Source of the DNA: Aralia elata
Taxonomy: Eukaryota > Streptophyta > Magnoliopsida > Apiales > Araliaceae
DNA: 64,000 nt
Direction of reading: 5' to 3'
Assembly (NCBI GenBank): GCA_034770075.1
Contig: CM068387.1
Coordinates: forward strand, 82,312,971 to 82,376,970
Each line of letters begins with the position of its first letter. The stretch's first letter is position 1. Position numbers and translations under genes: made by a program. Under the pieces are notes generated by a model. It made no database searches. It was given only the letters and a program-made list of their open reading frames with translations, and was not told the DNA's origin. Positions 14,001 through 29,000 of the stretch are shown here, one piece after another.

Positions 14001-17000
14001 TAATAAGAAAACTAAATAATGTCAGCACTAAATCATTTTATTAAATAGTTTATGAAATAAACATTTTAGACTCCATTTAACCTCATTTAGTGTGACTGCT
14101 TTCTGTTCAAGCTCTCTCTGTCTTCTCCATGAAGTAATGGATTCCACAAACATATTAAGATTTGCTGTACTGAGATTTATATTCAGAGTAGTGGTCGCAG
14201 CAACACGTGCTCTTTTCCCAAGTCTTGATGGTGGATGTTCATCTGCATCATACGTTTCAAACCTCCAAAATGCAAAAAGGATATTTGATTAACGAAAACA
14301 TATTGACAACAAATAGTTTGACATAACAATAGGCTGTTAAAGAAAAATACTACAATAATAAATATAAAAACACATATTACTTAAATATCCCATCAAACGG
14401 CTCCACAAGTGGCTCCCACGCTTCCAACTGTGTGTTAAAAGTTGATGCAGCTATAGAAGAAATCAGTACAGCATTCATTGCCTCTAATCGACCATGAGTT
14501 GCAAGCTTGATATTAGAAATTGTGACATCAAAAAGTGGTGTAATCTGAAAAGGATCCAAATTTATAAGTGAATGATTAATAAAGATAAAATAACTTCCAT
14601 ATCAAGGCAATAGGAGCAAAATCCTCCTTCGGATGCATACCATGCCACATAAGCTGTCTAAAACAGTAACAGAGAAGCATCTCAATTTCATTTCAGCAGT
14701 TATGTTGTCCCGTGTCTTCGGTTTGACAGAATCACCAATAGTAAAGGCCAATCGGCTTGAAGGTTTTTTCATATCAGAGCGTGCAAGGAAAGTGTAAGCC
14801 TAAATAAAGGGGGAAAAAAGTTTAATTGCTTGAGGTGCGAAGTAAATATTTATTTTAAATCTACAATATTTAACAGGGGAAAAATGAGTGAAGAACAATG
14901 ACCTTGCAATTTATAAACTATAATTATGAGCAATAAATTGATTCTTATTTAAATATACATAATTTATTAGACAACTTGAACTGTGAGTCCTGCAAAAGGT
15001 AACTCTGACCTGATTTTCCACTTTCCATATACTCCAGCATTGAGATCCTCTCGAACTTGAAGATCGCGATATGGGGGTCTCAAGAATGTTTGCTTGGCTG
15101 ACAAGATCCATCCTTGGGCAACAAATTGAATCCAAACGTGGCGCCTCATCTGTTCGTGAGACAATGCATCCCAGCGAAGCATAGCCAGGGGGAGCAACAG
15201 GATACCAGAAAAAGACTTCATCCACACCTTTCCTCACAATATGAGCAACTTTAGTGAATTGCACCGGCTTTGCAGAGATTTCAGGGTTGTCAGCCTTGAA
15301 AATTATGCCCAGAGCAGGAGGTTCTAAACTGAGAAGGAAAAAAGTAATACCATTAGTGAATGTATAAAGTTATATGAAAGTTAATGGCCCTAAAAATTAC
15401 AAAATAAAGAAAGATAGAATAGGTCCAACCCCTCTGTTATGCAATCACCAAGAATAGCATAGCCAGGACGTGGCAAAGGTCGCCATATGGAGACTGGTCG
15501 ACGGGTATCACCACCCCTGTCCCACCAGATTCTCTCGAAGTTGGGAGTTGAAATGTAACAATTAGTTGATTTTGAAATTGATCTGACTATGTCCCATCCT
15601 GATGAATTAGCACTCTGGCTATTTGTTTGCCCATATGCATGATCATGGTTAAAATTTAAACTGGAGGTAGATTCCTCGAGGGAAAAATGAGTCCGACTTG
15701 AGTTCTTCACAACAAGATGATTTAGGTCATGACAAATGTCTATGGGAGGACAGGCAGATGAAGGATAAGCATAAAAGGACCCAAGAACATTGTCCAATCG
15801 CCAGATGCTAAATCCTGACAAGAAGGACGAATTCGCAGATGCACTAAATATGCACTCTGAATATGTTGTGGATGTTACAAGATCAGAACGTACACAATGA
15901 ACAATGTGAGTAGGTGGTGGTTGGTTTCCTTTATGTGCAACACAACCTAATGCCGTATATCCTTCTGGTGCAATTGGTATCCAAAGGGAGCAGTCACCAT
16001 TAATATCAGAATGGCCTTCTAAGCCTTCCCATTGTTGAACACCAGAGAACAATCCAATGAGCTCGAAACCAAGAGGTTTCCGTACACGCCCATATGTACT
16101 GCTCACAGCCATTACTGCTTGTGACGGAGGAATTGACCTGAACATGTTAAACATTAGTAGGAAAATAATTAAGACACCACACCTAATTATAGTATCACAT
16201 CTATATATCCTATTACTCTTCAGAGAGAAAGGTGGCAAAAATTTAGACCCAATAAAAAATTAAATAAAGAAAAGGAGAAAATGACATGATCTGCATTAAT
16301 GGTCCAAACAGTATGATCTGCATTAATGATCCAAGCAGTAATGCCTTTATGATCCGCCAACTAGTGACGCGGATGGATATATAACATAGTCCAAAACTAT
16401 GGAGTTTTGAGTACTGGAATTTCCGCAAATATTGGGCCATGTGAACATTAAAAATAGTTTTACCTAGACGTTACACAATCTCCTAATACAACATAATTTG
16501 AAGGAGCTCGAGGCCTCCAAAATGTAAGGTTGTTCAAATGTCCATTTTCTGCAAATAGAGGAATAGCCAATATAGTCAATACAAAACCTGGTCAGAGACT
16601 TGAATGACTGGGAAATATAGAGAAAAACAGAAAATGAATAACATGATGCCAGCATGATGCTACACAATTCATCTGCCAAAACATAAGACGCACCTTTCGG
16701 CGACACCCAGACTTGGTCAAAGTGAGTACAAGGAGACAGAAGATCAGCATTTCCAAATTGTAATGCTGCAGCTGCCTGATTTTGAAGGTTAAGAACAAGG
16801 GAAATAACACTTATAGAAAGATGGATGTATATATCAGTAGATATCACAGATATGTTTGTTTTATCCTTTACAGAAGTATATCCTCCGGAAATATCCACTG
16901 GATCCAGAATGATAAGCCCAGAACCAGCCTCAATAGTTAGATCCTTAAAAAGTGCTCGAATCCAAATATCATTTTCCTTTGCTGCGTACCTGTTTGAACA

Positions 17001-20000
17001 GAAACAGGCTACAAATTTTAATATAGGTTTAATTCTTCCTGACCATTGAAAAACAAAAGGAAACTTAGATCAACCCACTCTGACAGATTGAAAATAAATA
17101 AAACTTAAATAACACAAAACAATGACTAACAAATGGAAAAACCCAAAAATGATTTTAATGTGGATATTCAGTAAAAACTAAGCAGCAATTCATTTAAGTA
17201 CATAACTCGATGCCGTGCATTTTCCTTCACAGATTAAATTTTAAGCTTTTCTTATTGCAAACCTTTTCTAAGTCATTCTTACAAACCAACAGCTTACTAC
17301 ATAAGAAAAGAATAACGCGAACATCACTCTGAAATACCAAGTGTTAGATTTATAAAATGGGCCCCAAGTCTAGTATATAAAGACATCAAGCTCTCTAATT
17401 CAAAACCAATTGGCAATGAGAAGAGTTGGCCCAACTCATTATATATTAGACATAGTTTGTCAAGATATTCGATGTGGGACAAGATAATACTATAACACTC
17501 CCCCTCACATGTAACCCGGTGTATTTAGGGTTGCACGTGAACCTGATGAATATGAGACCCACACAAGATAATCAAGTCCGAAAGAAGCTAGTCACAAGAC
17601 AAGCCCAAAGGAAAGCTAATAAACCACAAGCAACTATTGGCTCAATTGATAAGTGGTACTAGTGTTAAGAAATGGGTAATTTTGACCCTTTCAGAATGGA
17701 CTACAAGTGAGTAAGAAGGTAGGCTAAGAAGAGTGTTTAATTAGGCCCAGGAATAGCCCGTTATGATACCATATTAGATTTATAAAATGGGCCCAAATTC
17801 TAGTATATAAATGATAGCTCTCTAATTCAAAACCAATTGACAATGAGAAGAGTTAGTCCAACTCATTATATACTAGACATTGTTTGTTATATACTAGACA
17901 TAGTTTGTCAAAGTATTCGATGTAGAACAAGATATATACTTTAACACTAAGCTTCAGTAAATCCACAAGTGATCATGAAAGTACATGCCAACTAGTAAAA
18001 CTAGATTTCCTAAATAAAATGCGCATGTACACTATTTCTCTCTTATTTTAGCCTTCCCTTCTATAAAAGATTTATCATTATGGATCTTATGTGCTTCCAT
18101 TGAATAGCAGCATCATCCCTACTTCTACATAATTATTTGTCAATATTTGCTGATAAGCCCACCTAATAGAACTAAACAATAGCATATCGGATTTAGGAGA
18201 AATTAGTCAATGCAAGATACTATAGTATTTCCTACCAATGATAACCAAATTTAGGAATGAACAAGCACTCTAATTAGAGAGATGTGCCCATGGTTCAAAG
18301 TATCAGTTGTTACGCCGAAATATTGGCATATCGGTTAGGTATCGGTTGGTGACGAACCGCAACCTTGACCCGCATCATAAAATTAGGAAGTATTCAGGGT
18401 AATTTTTGGGAAAATTTCGGCAACTCGGCATAATGTAGTGGTTTCGGATCAAATAAAGGAGAAATCACGGCGCAAAGGGGAGAAACGCCACAAAAAAAAT
18501 ATGCTAAAAGCTATAAAGGGAGACGACAAAAAAGAACGAACTTTTCTCTATAAATTATACTTATGTAGAACCTAATTAAGTATACCTTAAAAAATATAAA
18601 AATAAGTTCTTAACATATAATTAATTAAGCTAAATTATACTTAAATTATTATTAAATTGTACCTATATAGTTCTTAGTCAAGTATAACTTAAAAAAAATT
18701 GCACTTAAAATGTACTTAATTAAGTTAAATTATACTTAAATTATGCAGATCATGTGTAGACAACATCAATATCAAATTTATTTAAACATAAAATTAATTA
18801 AATATATCTACGAGACGTTTGTTTTATAATCTGGACAATGTTGTGTACACTAGATAATTTTTTTTTTTTGAATTTAATTGATTCCTCTTATTGCTTTTAT
18901 TATTTAGAATTTTTTTCATAATTTTGCTACTGTTTTTGAATCTCCTAACTAGCTAACAGTGCGTATCGCCCAATACCTATATCGAAACTATTACCAAGTC
19001 AAAAAATGACCTTCCGAAACACAAGCCGCTACCGCGACTTTGAACCATGGGTGTCCCTAACAAAAATATAACTAATGTTTAGATATATGCGTTCCGATAG
19101 CTAAAAACAAGTATTCCCAACGACCCACTTTAATTTCACATGCATATTAAGAAAGTCCGAGTAAAATCTAAATAAAGCTCCAAAATTAGCTTTATAATGG
19201 ACCCCATCACAGTTAAAGAGTAAATAATACAAAGGGAAGCGGGTAAATTTTTTCACAAAATAGAAAAACTAGAAAATCCTACTATTGGGACATTCCAATA
19301 AGGAATTCGAAGCAACTATAGTGGGATAGAGTAAATAAAATCACGAGGTTTATAAGAGTATCCATTTTTTTCTTATAAAGCTAAGAAGAAAAAAAAATCA
19401 TTGCAAATAATTTAGATAAATCATGTTGCCTTTCTCATTCTAATATAGATCTGAGGTCCACTATTATTATTCCTTAACTGAAACTCATAACGTTTTAAAT
19501 CAACTTGCCCTACTGATGTCACAAATTGGGGATGTGGATCAGATATGTTAAATGTTTCTAAAAGTAAGCATGGGAAGAGAAACAACTAAGAATATGGAGA
19601 ATTCCTCCATAAAGTAGAAAGTAGAAAGGAAAACAAACACACAAATTAAAGTCCAAAACAACAAATAAATCATAAAGAGCTGTTACAAAGCTTGTAATTA
19701 TTTATGATCAAGAGCCATTTTTTTCAATATTCTAAAGAATCTTAAGTTGGCATTTACATGCATACACCTGCTACGACCTACAAGTCTTTAAGACACTTAA
19801 ATATAAGAGAGTAAGAAGAATAGAGAGAATATCAATTGAGTTTATTAGCTGCAATTACTGTATTTAGTACAAAGATAGTAAGACCATTATATAGGCCAAC
19901 TACACAGCTGATCAGATCTACATATTACACCAATAGTCAACATAAGAGAGCTATGGAGATAGCTGGCCAGTTGGCAAATATTCTCCACTAGCAGCCCACT

Positions 20001-23000
20001 ATTCAGGACTTCAAACAGCCAACTGTTAAAGACTATAACAGCCAGGTATTGTTTACTTTAAACACTCCCCCTCAAGTTGGAGCATAAATATTCCTCATGC
20101 CTAACTTGTAAAACAATAGGGTGAAGAATATTACTACTAAGACCTTTAGTCAAGACGTCAGCAAGTTTTGATCGCCTGACTTTACATATGGAATACAAAT
20201 GAGGACCACTACTTAGTTTCTCTTTAATAAAGTGTCGATCAATCTCAATATGCTTCGTCCTATCATGTTGTACTGGATCATGAGCAATGCTGATGGCAGC
20301 CTTGTTGTCGCAAAATAACTTCATAGGTGCATTTGTTGCAAGTCCCAAATCAGTTAACAAATATTGAGTCCATAGAATTTCACACACACCAAGAGCCATC
20401 GCTCTATATTCTGCCTCAGCACTGGATCGAGCAACCACTGCTTGTTTCTTGCTACGCCAGGTGACTAAATTACCTCCAATGAAAATACAATAGCCAGATG
20501 TAGAACGCCTATCAATCCATAGAGCCAGCCCAATCTGCATCAGTGTAACCTTCCAACTTGAAGGTGACCATGTCTTCCAAACAGGAGACCCCTTCCAGGT
20601 GCTGACTTTAAGTATCTCAAAAATACGATAAACTGCCTCCATGTGTACGTGACGTGGATCATGCATATACTGACTCACGACTCCCACTGCATAAGCAATG
20701 TCCGGTCTAGTATGTGACAGATAAATAAGTCCTTCCCACGAGTCTCTGGTATCTATCCTTTTCTACTAGATTACCAACACCACCACAGAGTCTATGATTA
20801 GCCTCAATAGGGGAGTTACTACTGGGCTTACAGCCTAACATGCCAGTTTCAGCTAGCAAATCAAGGAATATTTTCGTTGGGACAGAAAAATACCACTGCT
20901 TGATCTAGCAACCTCAATTCCAAGAAAGTATCTTAAGTTGCCTAAGTCTTTGACTTCAAATTCGGTAGATAGTCGAGCCTTGAGAGTATTTATCTCAGTC
21001 CTCATCATTACCTGTCACAACAATGTCATCTACATAAACAATCAAGGCGGTAATTCTGCCACTAACTCGCTTTATGAAAAGAGTATGATCAGCGTTACTT
21101 TGCTTGTAACCAAATTTCAACATAGCACTATGAAAATCTTCCAAACCAAGCTCTAGGAGATTGTTTCAGACCATACAAATGCTTTTTAAGCTTACACACC
21201 TTACCTTCAGTTACATCTGACGAGAATCCAGGAGGAATATCCATGTATAACCTCTTCTTCTAGGTCTCCATGCAAGAATGCATTTTTCACATCTAACTGT
21301 TGTAGATCCCAGCCAAAGTTAGCTGCACATGATAGAAGAATCCTGACAGAGTTCATTTTTGCAACCGGAGCAAATGTCTCCTGGTAATCAATTCCATATG
21401 TCTGAGTATATCCTTTCGCAACCAATCTTGCTTTTAATCTCTCCACTGACCCATCTGGCTTTTGTTTCACAGTGTAAACCCATTTGCATCCTACTGCTTT
21501 TTTTCCTTTTGGAAGAGTAACAAGCTCCCAAGTATCATTTTTTTCAGAGCATTCATTTCTTCTATCATGGCCCCCTTCCAATTACAATCATGTATAGCTT
21601 CCTGCCACTTTTGAGGAATAGAAATAGAAGACAAGGAAGCAACAAAGGAACGATATGTAGGAGATAACAAATCATATGAGACAAAGTTAGAAATAGGATG
21701 TTGGGTACATTCCCTAACTCCTTTTCTAACTGCAATAGGAAGATGAAGGTCAGAAACAATACCATTCATTGGATTAGCGACTGGATCTGGATCTGGATCA
21801 GATGATTGACATGGTAATGGAAGGATGCCCTTCTGTTTTCGAGAGTATGTTTGTAGGTCCGGCCTGTCTAGTCGGTTTGATGGCTCCCCCTCAGTCTGAG
21901 TATGTCCCTCATCATGGTCACTAGCAATTTTAGGAATGGAAAGAGTAGACTCCCCTTGCACGGGAGCTGAGGAGGATGACTCCCCCTGAATGGGATAAGT
22001 GGAAGGTGGAGAAAAACTTACAAATTCTGAATTCATCTCTTCGTCACTATGAATCTCCCCCTGGAGAGATGAGGAATTTGAAAGATAATATGGAACTGTT
22101 TCCCAGAAAGTCACATCATGGCTAACAAAGACACGTCGTGATGGAGGATGATAACATTTATAGCCTTTTTGTGTAGCTGAGTACCCAATAAAGACACATT
22201 TAATGGCGCGAGGATCAAGTTTGCCACGTGTGGGGGTTAGTGTCATGGACCAAAACATACACAACCAAAAGTGCGGTGAGGTAAAGAGTTTGAGGATGAA
22301 GAGGGAAGGAGAGATACTGGAGCCCTGAACTTAAGAAACACTAGAAGGGAGACGGTTAATTAAGTAGGGCAGCAGTTAAGATAGCATCTGCCCAGAAATA
22401 TTTTGGAAGATGCATAGTCAACATAATTGAGCGAGCCAACCTGAAGTAGATGGCCATTTTTCCTTTCCTGAAAACCCCATTTGCTCAGGTGTCTTAACAC
22501 ATGTAGTTTGATGGATGATACCATGAGTCGAAAGGTATGTTTGAAATGGACCCTCGGTGTAATTCTTTACCATTGTCACTACGTAAGATTTTGATTTTTG
22601 CATTAAATTGGGTTTGAATCATTTGGTGAAACAATTTGAAGCATTCAAAAACTTCATTTTTTGTGACGGAGTAAATAAACCCAAGTAACACGAGAAAAAA
22701 CAATCAATAAAGGTGACAAACCAACGATAGCTTTGAACGAGAACTAACACGGGAGGGTCCCCATACATCAGAATGAATGAGAGAAAAAGGAACATCGCTA
22801 CGATTTATTGTTACTAGCAAGATAGGTTGACCGTTTGTGCTTGGCCAATTCACACGGTTCACAAAAGAACTTGTCCCTACTACATTTCTTTGCTAGACTA
22901 GGAAACAAGTGTTCCAAAACACCAAAAGAGGGATGACCTAAACGTTTGTGCCATTGATGCAATGTTTCAAGAGGAGAAATAGAAGAAACATGAAGAGCCT

Positions 23001-26000
23001 GACTAGGAGAGAGAGGTTCATACTCCCAGAATATAGATGCCATCTCGAGCCTTACCACTGCCAATCATCTGTCCGGTAGCCAGGTCCTGGAAAATACAAT
23101 GAGAAGGAAAAAATATTACAGAACACTGGAGAGATTCAGTGAGACGCTGGACAGATAACAAATTAAGCAGTAAAAGAGGGTACATGAAGGACAGATGAGA
23201 GAGTTAGAGTTGGAGTGCACTTGATTGACCCATGCCCATGGATAGGGGCAAGAGAGCCATCAGCAACTCGAACAGTGGCCTTACTTGAAACTATGCTGGT
23301 AAGTGTGAAACAAATCAATTGAACCAGTCATGTGTTTCAGATGCTCCGGAGTCAATGAATCCAAGAACAAGATGTAACAGTGGAAGGTGATATACCTGAG
23401 TATGCAAAATGGGAGGAGTTAGAGGAGGCTGAACTGGGCATCTATGCGGTTCATTATCTGTCGAAGGCTAGCCATTTCTTGGAGAGAAAGTGGGCTCGTT
23501 GTTGGGTCTGTGCTAGGAGTAGTAGGGATATGTGGCACTGTAGATGATGCAGACTCAGCCATATAAACACTAGAACCACGACCACCTCCATAACTTCGAG
23601 GAGGATTACCACGACCACGACCACGCCTTGGCTTTCCATGAAGTTTGAAACAAGTCTCCCTAGTGTGCCTGGGGGTTTCACAATAGTCGCACAAAAAGAC
23701 TATCCTTCCAGTCTTTGGAAACAGAATTAGAAGGTTTAACCACAACTAAGGCAGAGTGATCGGTTGAAGTTTGAACCATAGCAAGTCCGGCGACTTTCCT
23801 CACGTTGAACACGAGCATGAGCTTCCTGAAGCGAAGGGAAAGGGTCTTGCCCTATTAGTTGTGCCCGGATTTGATCATAATCCATAGTGAGGCCAGCAAG
23901 GAAATCAATAACTCGATCCTCTTCCATAAGCTTTTGATAAGCCTCTGCATCTTTGGTACAGTGAGCAGGGTAAATTGTATAATGATCTAACTCTTGCCAT
24001 AATGCTGTAATTTCAGAGTAATACTGAGCAACTGTTTTCTCCTTTTGTAATGTCTCCCGCACACTTTTGCGAAGTTCAAACTTTTTTGACACATTACCAG
24101 AATGAGCATAAGTTTGAGCAACTGTGGTCCAAATCTGAAAAGCTGTTGGCAAGAACAAATAACTCTTAACGGATATGAGGTTCCATAGAGTTATATAACC
24201 AAGTCTTAACCATGGAGTTATCGGAATCCCAATCATCAAATGTCGGATCCGTTTCAGCAGGTTTAGTAGACTTGCCATTAATAAAACTCTGCATTTTGTT
24301 AGCCTTAATTGATAATAAAGATGCTTCAGACCAAGTCAAATAATTTGTACCATCCAATTTAATGGGACTAAGTTGCAAGGAAGAATTAAGCCCATGGTGG
24401 CTTGACTGGCTTCCTCTAACATTACTACTGATTATTACAGTAGAATGAGAGTCACTAGCTTCAGTCATTATGTTTAGTAAATCAAGATGACTTACTTGTA
24501 TAATGGGCAGAATACATACCAGCAGGATAACATCGAAAAGATCTTCATGATAATTTGCAGAAGTACAAGAAAACCCACATATGGATCAGGCTTTGATACC
24601 AATTTAAATATAAGAGAGTAAGAAGAATAGAGAGAATATCAATTGAGTTTATTAGCTGCAATTACTGTATTTAGTACAAAGATAGTAAGACCATTATATA
24701 GGCCAACTACACAGCTGATCAGATCTACATATTACACCAATAGTCAACATAAGAGAGCTATGGAGATAGCTGGCCAGTTGGCAAATATTCTCCACTAGCA
24801 GCCCACTATTCAGGACTTCAAACAGCCAACTGTTAAAGACTATAACAGCCAGGTATTGTTTACTTTAACAAAGACCAAAAACAAAAATCAACAAGGGCGA
24901 CAATCAAGTCTCGGACTAGGGATTTCATTGTAAGGGATATATTTTTGTCCAACTATTCCTCTAAAAATAATAAATTGTTAGTTTATTAGTATGGTATTAT
25001 AATGAAACTACACGACAAACTTAAAGACATTGTGTCATTTTAAACTATTGTCTCTAAAAAACAGCAGGTTCTTTTGTGGAACAAAAAATTGGCAGATGAG
25101 ACTCTTTTTTTGTGTAACAAAGGGAGTGTTTTCATAATTTCCAATTATTTTTTCCCTTTTTGCCCATTGACATTACTATGCCTCCCTCAAGAAGAACTAT
25201 TACCTAAAAGAACTATATTTGCCTATTTAGGAAGATATAATATTGGCAACAATTAGCTCAAAATCCAAATGAAAATCTTAGGATTCGTCTGGTAACTACT
25301 TTTGCTTTCATGTTTCTGCTTTCCATTTTTGTTTTCATATGTTTTATTCTTTACTTGTTTTCACTAATGGAAACAAAAATCAAACAATATTGTTTGATAG
25401 CTATATTTAAATGTTAGTTGTATTGTTTTTAATAAAGAGGTAACCATTGAAATTTTCTTGTTAATAAAATTCAACGCCTAAACCTCATTAGAGTTGGAAT
25501 GGCTCCTTATATTGCCAAAATTGAAGATGCAATTTTTTTAAGGGAATTTTACTTCCACTTTTTTCAAAGCATAGACAGTTACCAAACATCATATTCTGCT
25601 ACCAATTTCATAAAAATAGAAGTGAAAACTAAAAACTGAAAGCGGAAACAATTACCAAATGGACTCTTAATCTGTTTAGTTTAAAAAAAATTTAAAATAT
25701 TTCAACACAAATAAAAGAGACTGGAAAAAAAGTTAAGTCTCACATGAAGCTAAAGTCCAATTTTGCACGGAGAAGCTTTTCACCATGTGAAGAATCATCC
25801 AGAGATGACTTACTACTGTCAAAGAATGTAAACTCTGGAGAAACCACCTGGCCAAGAAAGAAATTTGACAAAAATCCATATTACAGTAATCACAGCAAGA
25901 CAATGAAGCTCAACTCCAGATATGGAGGATCAGTGTATAATTAGAGGAAGCCATAGCATCAAAAGAAAATAGTTAGTGGTAAACAGTTGCATTAGACCAT

Positions 26001-29000
26001 AACTTATTTTAAGCAGAATTAAGGTGGGTAATACTTTCGATGATGATTATGTGAAAAAAGTGTGACGTAATTGCAGGGAGGAAAAAAATAAAAACTAGAG
26101 AAAAAAAACCTTGAAATTTGTCTCTTTAATTATAAATTGGCTAAATGATCTTGAATGGTGTCAGTATTGATTGTTAGCTGCATGAGAAGCCATCTAGATT
26201 CCAAATGATTTGGGGCAGATAAGTTATTTCTTTCTGACTAGGTGTACAATGTACCAAGAAATTAATTATGTTAACAGTTGAGACAGGTCCAGTAAAAACT
26301 ATTAAGCTGAAGGGTGTACACTCTGTAACCTAAATGAAAATAGGTTACGAGGACCTTGGGTTAGCAAATTGTTTGAACTGGTCTTACCTGATTCTTCCAA
26401 GCCTATTGTATCGGGCAAACGAATGGTTGAAGATGGGTCATTATGGACAAAAACAATTGTGACTAAAAATCATGATCCGTAGGTTAGGGCTCTTCAAGGA
26501 GTATAATCAATGTTCTAAAAATGGTGAGAAAGACCTAGACAACGGAGGGGGTGCTTAGCGCCTAGAATGCCTAGGCGCTCAGGCGATTTCCTAGGTTATT
26601 TCTTTTTTAATATATATCTCTATATAACTGAGTTCATTGTTCTAAACTAATAACAAGTTATCAATTAGGTCGACAATTGGTAACATATTGCAATTAGAAC
26701 ATCAACATCTCAAAGAGAACGCTCAAGAATGTTGTTGAGAACTGTTTTTAACAAAAATTCAAGAACAGTTTATTTCAAAACTTATCGGAAGATCCACTTA
26801 ATTCTCTAGGCAAATTTACAACACTATTTGAGAGAAAAATTGGTGGAAAAAGCGAATAGACAAAGTTATTGGAGTCAGCTGAACAATAAACAGAGTTCCA
26901 AAACCATTCATTTATTCTGTTTTTCTTTCTTGGGTGGTGCTGCTGGGTCGTGGAAAGAAGAGGTGGATAGAGTTTTTCAGTGGATACTAAGTAAACTTGA
27001 GTAGCTAAAAGCAAAGTCAGGAATCATGTCTACATCCAAAATGTAGTGCCTCAGTCCCACGTCAAAACATGTAAGATGCACTCGGCAGTACAAAGACAAT
27101 GGAAGTCATGAATATAATAAAAGGACAGTTTCGGACTCAAAGAAGAGATCTCGATAGATTGAATTACCTGTGCCTCAAAACTGAAACTTTGCATCTTACT
27201 CGAGCCATTTTCAATATTTTCAGTAGTAGTTGAGGTAGACGATGATTCTTCCATGCTCTCTGGACTCCTTTTTTCAGTGTCGGAAGAATTATTGTCCAGA
27301 TATGAAATTTCAACACCATCTTCAGTAGCGACAGAATAGCTACTATCATTACTTAGATACGTATACTTCCTCAAAAGGAAACCATTCTGAGAAATTCACC
27401 CAAAGATAAATTTAGAAATAGGAAACCAACTATCAAAACAAAATGCTAGCACAGTTATATTTCAAAAACTCTGCGACATGCAATAAAGGTTTTCTCCCTC
27501 GTCATCCACTTTGGCTGTTGCACAAAAACAAATGCGCAATAGCCAATATAGAGCATTGGTCATATGCCCATATCTTACTAGCAAACAAAATTACTTCAAT
27601 TGTTTTCTCAATATCTACTTTAAATAGTGTTTAGTAACATTAAAAACTTTTTGGGTACAACTCTTCAACCACACTTTTTGGAGAAGCTTAAATCTGTTGC
27701 TCTTCGAATTGCTTCTCCATTTAAAATCAAGAAATAACACACGTGGTCAACCCCAAAATATCGTAGAAACAAGTTTTCAAATTTTTTAACAAAACACAAA
27801 TTGACTCCTTACTAACAACACTTTCTGTAGCTCTGTTAGTAATATAGCATCACTAAAAGTGCAGAACCCGAACTTGAACACTGACCAACCCTAATAAGCA
27901 CCAAGCGTATAGTTAGTTTGAGAGTGGTACATAATTGCATTTTTAAGTTCAGAGCCAACAGGAGAAAATGGCTTCAAGCAAACAGCCCTTGGCCTAAATC
28001 TATACAGAACTTAATTAAGATATCTCAGAGGCCTAATAGTACTATACAACCGACTATATTCATAAGAATTAAGATAACAAGCCAACTGAAACAGCCAAGT
28101 GGAATTAATAGGTACCTCAATTTTAACATTTACAAATCGTAAACTCTTCCCACGTCCAACAATAATTATAGGCCGAAATCCAGCTGAGTGGAGTTCCTTA
28201 GTTTCTTTTTCTTCAATCAAACAAATAGTCTTTCCACACCCATCGTAAGTATATTCATCAACCCCGACAGAATCTGCAACAAGTCGAGCATTTGGCGAAA
28301 GATGCACTACATCTTCTCTCTGTTTGTAAAGCGGATCCAGCAGTACTATACTGTTGTTTTTACCAATTGGATCATTCTTAGGATCCATCAATTCCTCCCT
28401 GCCAGTTATTGTTCCCAAAGCAGGTACTAAAAACTCACCAACAGCAATTAGGAAATCGGGAACAACAAGGACTCGAGGCTGCTGAACACGAATTACAAAT
28501 AATTGGGATGATATTCGCCATCTATAATCCATCACGAACATGGTTGAATTCGGTATGTTCAAGCAGCCCACAGTTTTCGAGTCTACTCTTTTGAATCCAG
28601 CTTCATTTAATGAAAATGGTAAACTTCCAGTTGAAACCTGTTTAGGAACATCCGCACACGAACCAAGCATCAAACGCATTTCAGGTTTTGTATCTGGACG
28701 TATGTCCAAAATAGAGAATCTGGGAATGGTTACATAGAGATCGGCTTCAGATAATGAAGTCATCCGGTATGAAACCCAAAGTCCTTCTAGCTGCAATGAC
28801 AAGAAAGAATTCAGATTAAACCACATTTTGGTATATTATTAAACAAGAGTCTAAAATTTAGAAAAAGTTGGGCAGTGTGGGGGATAAAAAAGAGTTGATC
28901 TGATTCCCAAAAACGGACCAGATTTCAGTTTAAAGAGTACTCACAATAATATGAGCCAAAGGTGACTCCTCCTGGATGCCATTACACAATTCCAGCAATG

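Larger units (their letters stand above)
19795..24870 (-). mobile_element. Full-length Ty1/Copia LTR retrotransposon, coding-defective
   Basis: A 5,076-bp element on the same strand as VPS13, within intron 36. It is flanked by the 5-bp duplication AAGAC (19790-19794 and 24871-24875). LTRs are 19795-20064 and 24602-24870. The primer-binding site TGGTATCAAAGCC (minus strand) abuts the right-hand LTR and is close to the methionine initiator tRNA type. The polypurine tract TTGAGGGGGAGTG abuts the other. The order of domains (gag, protease, integrase, RT, RNase H) is that of Copia. The LTRs differ by one substitution and one single-base indel only, so the insertion is recent. Confidence 0.96.
16990..25743 (-). 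other. Intron 36 of VPS13 (8,754 bp), transposon nest
   Basis: The longest intron in the window. It is bounded by GT (25743) and AG before 16989, and joins exons with frame AT|G. Contents from left to right: plain AT-rich DNA, TRIM, hAT copy B, full-length Copia, Tourist-like MITE. Nothing gene-like apart from these. Both LTR elements have minus-strand sense, so their polyadenylation signals would be read in VPS13 pre-mRNA. Confidence 0.9.
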
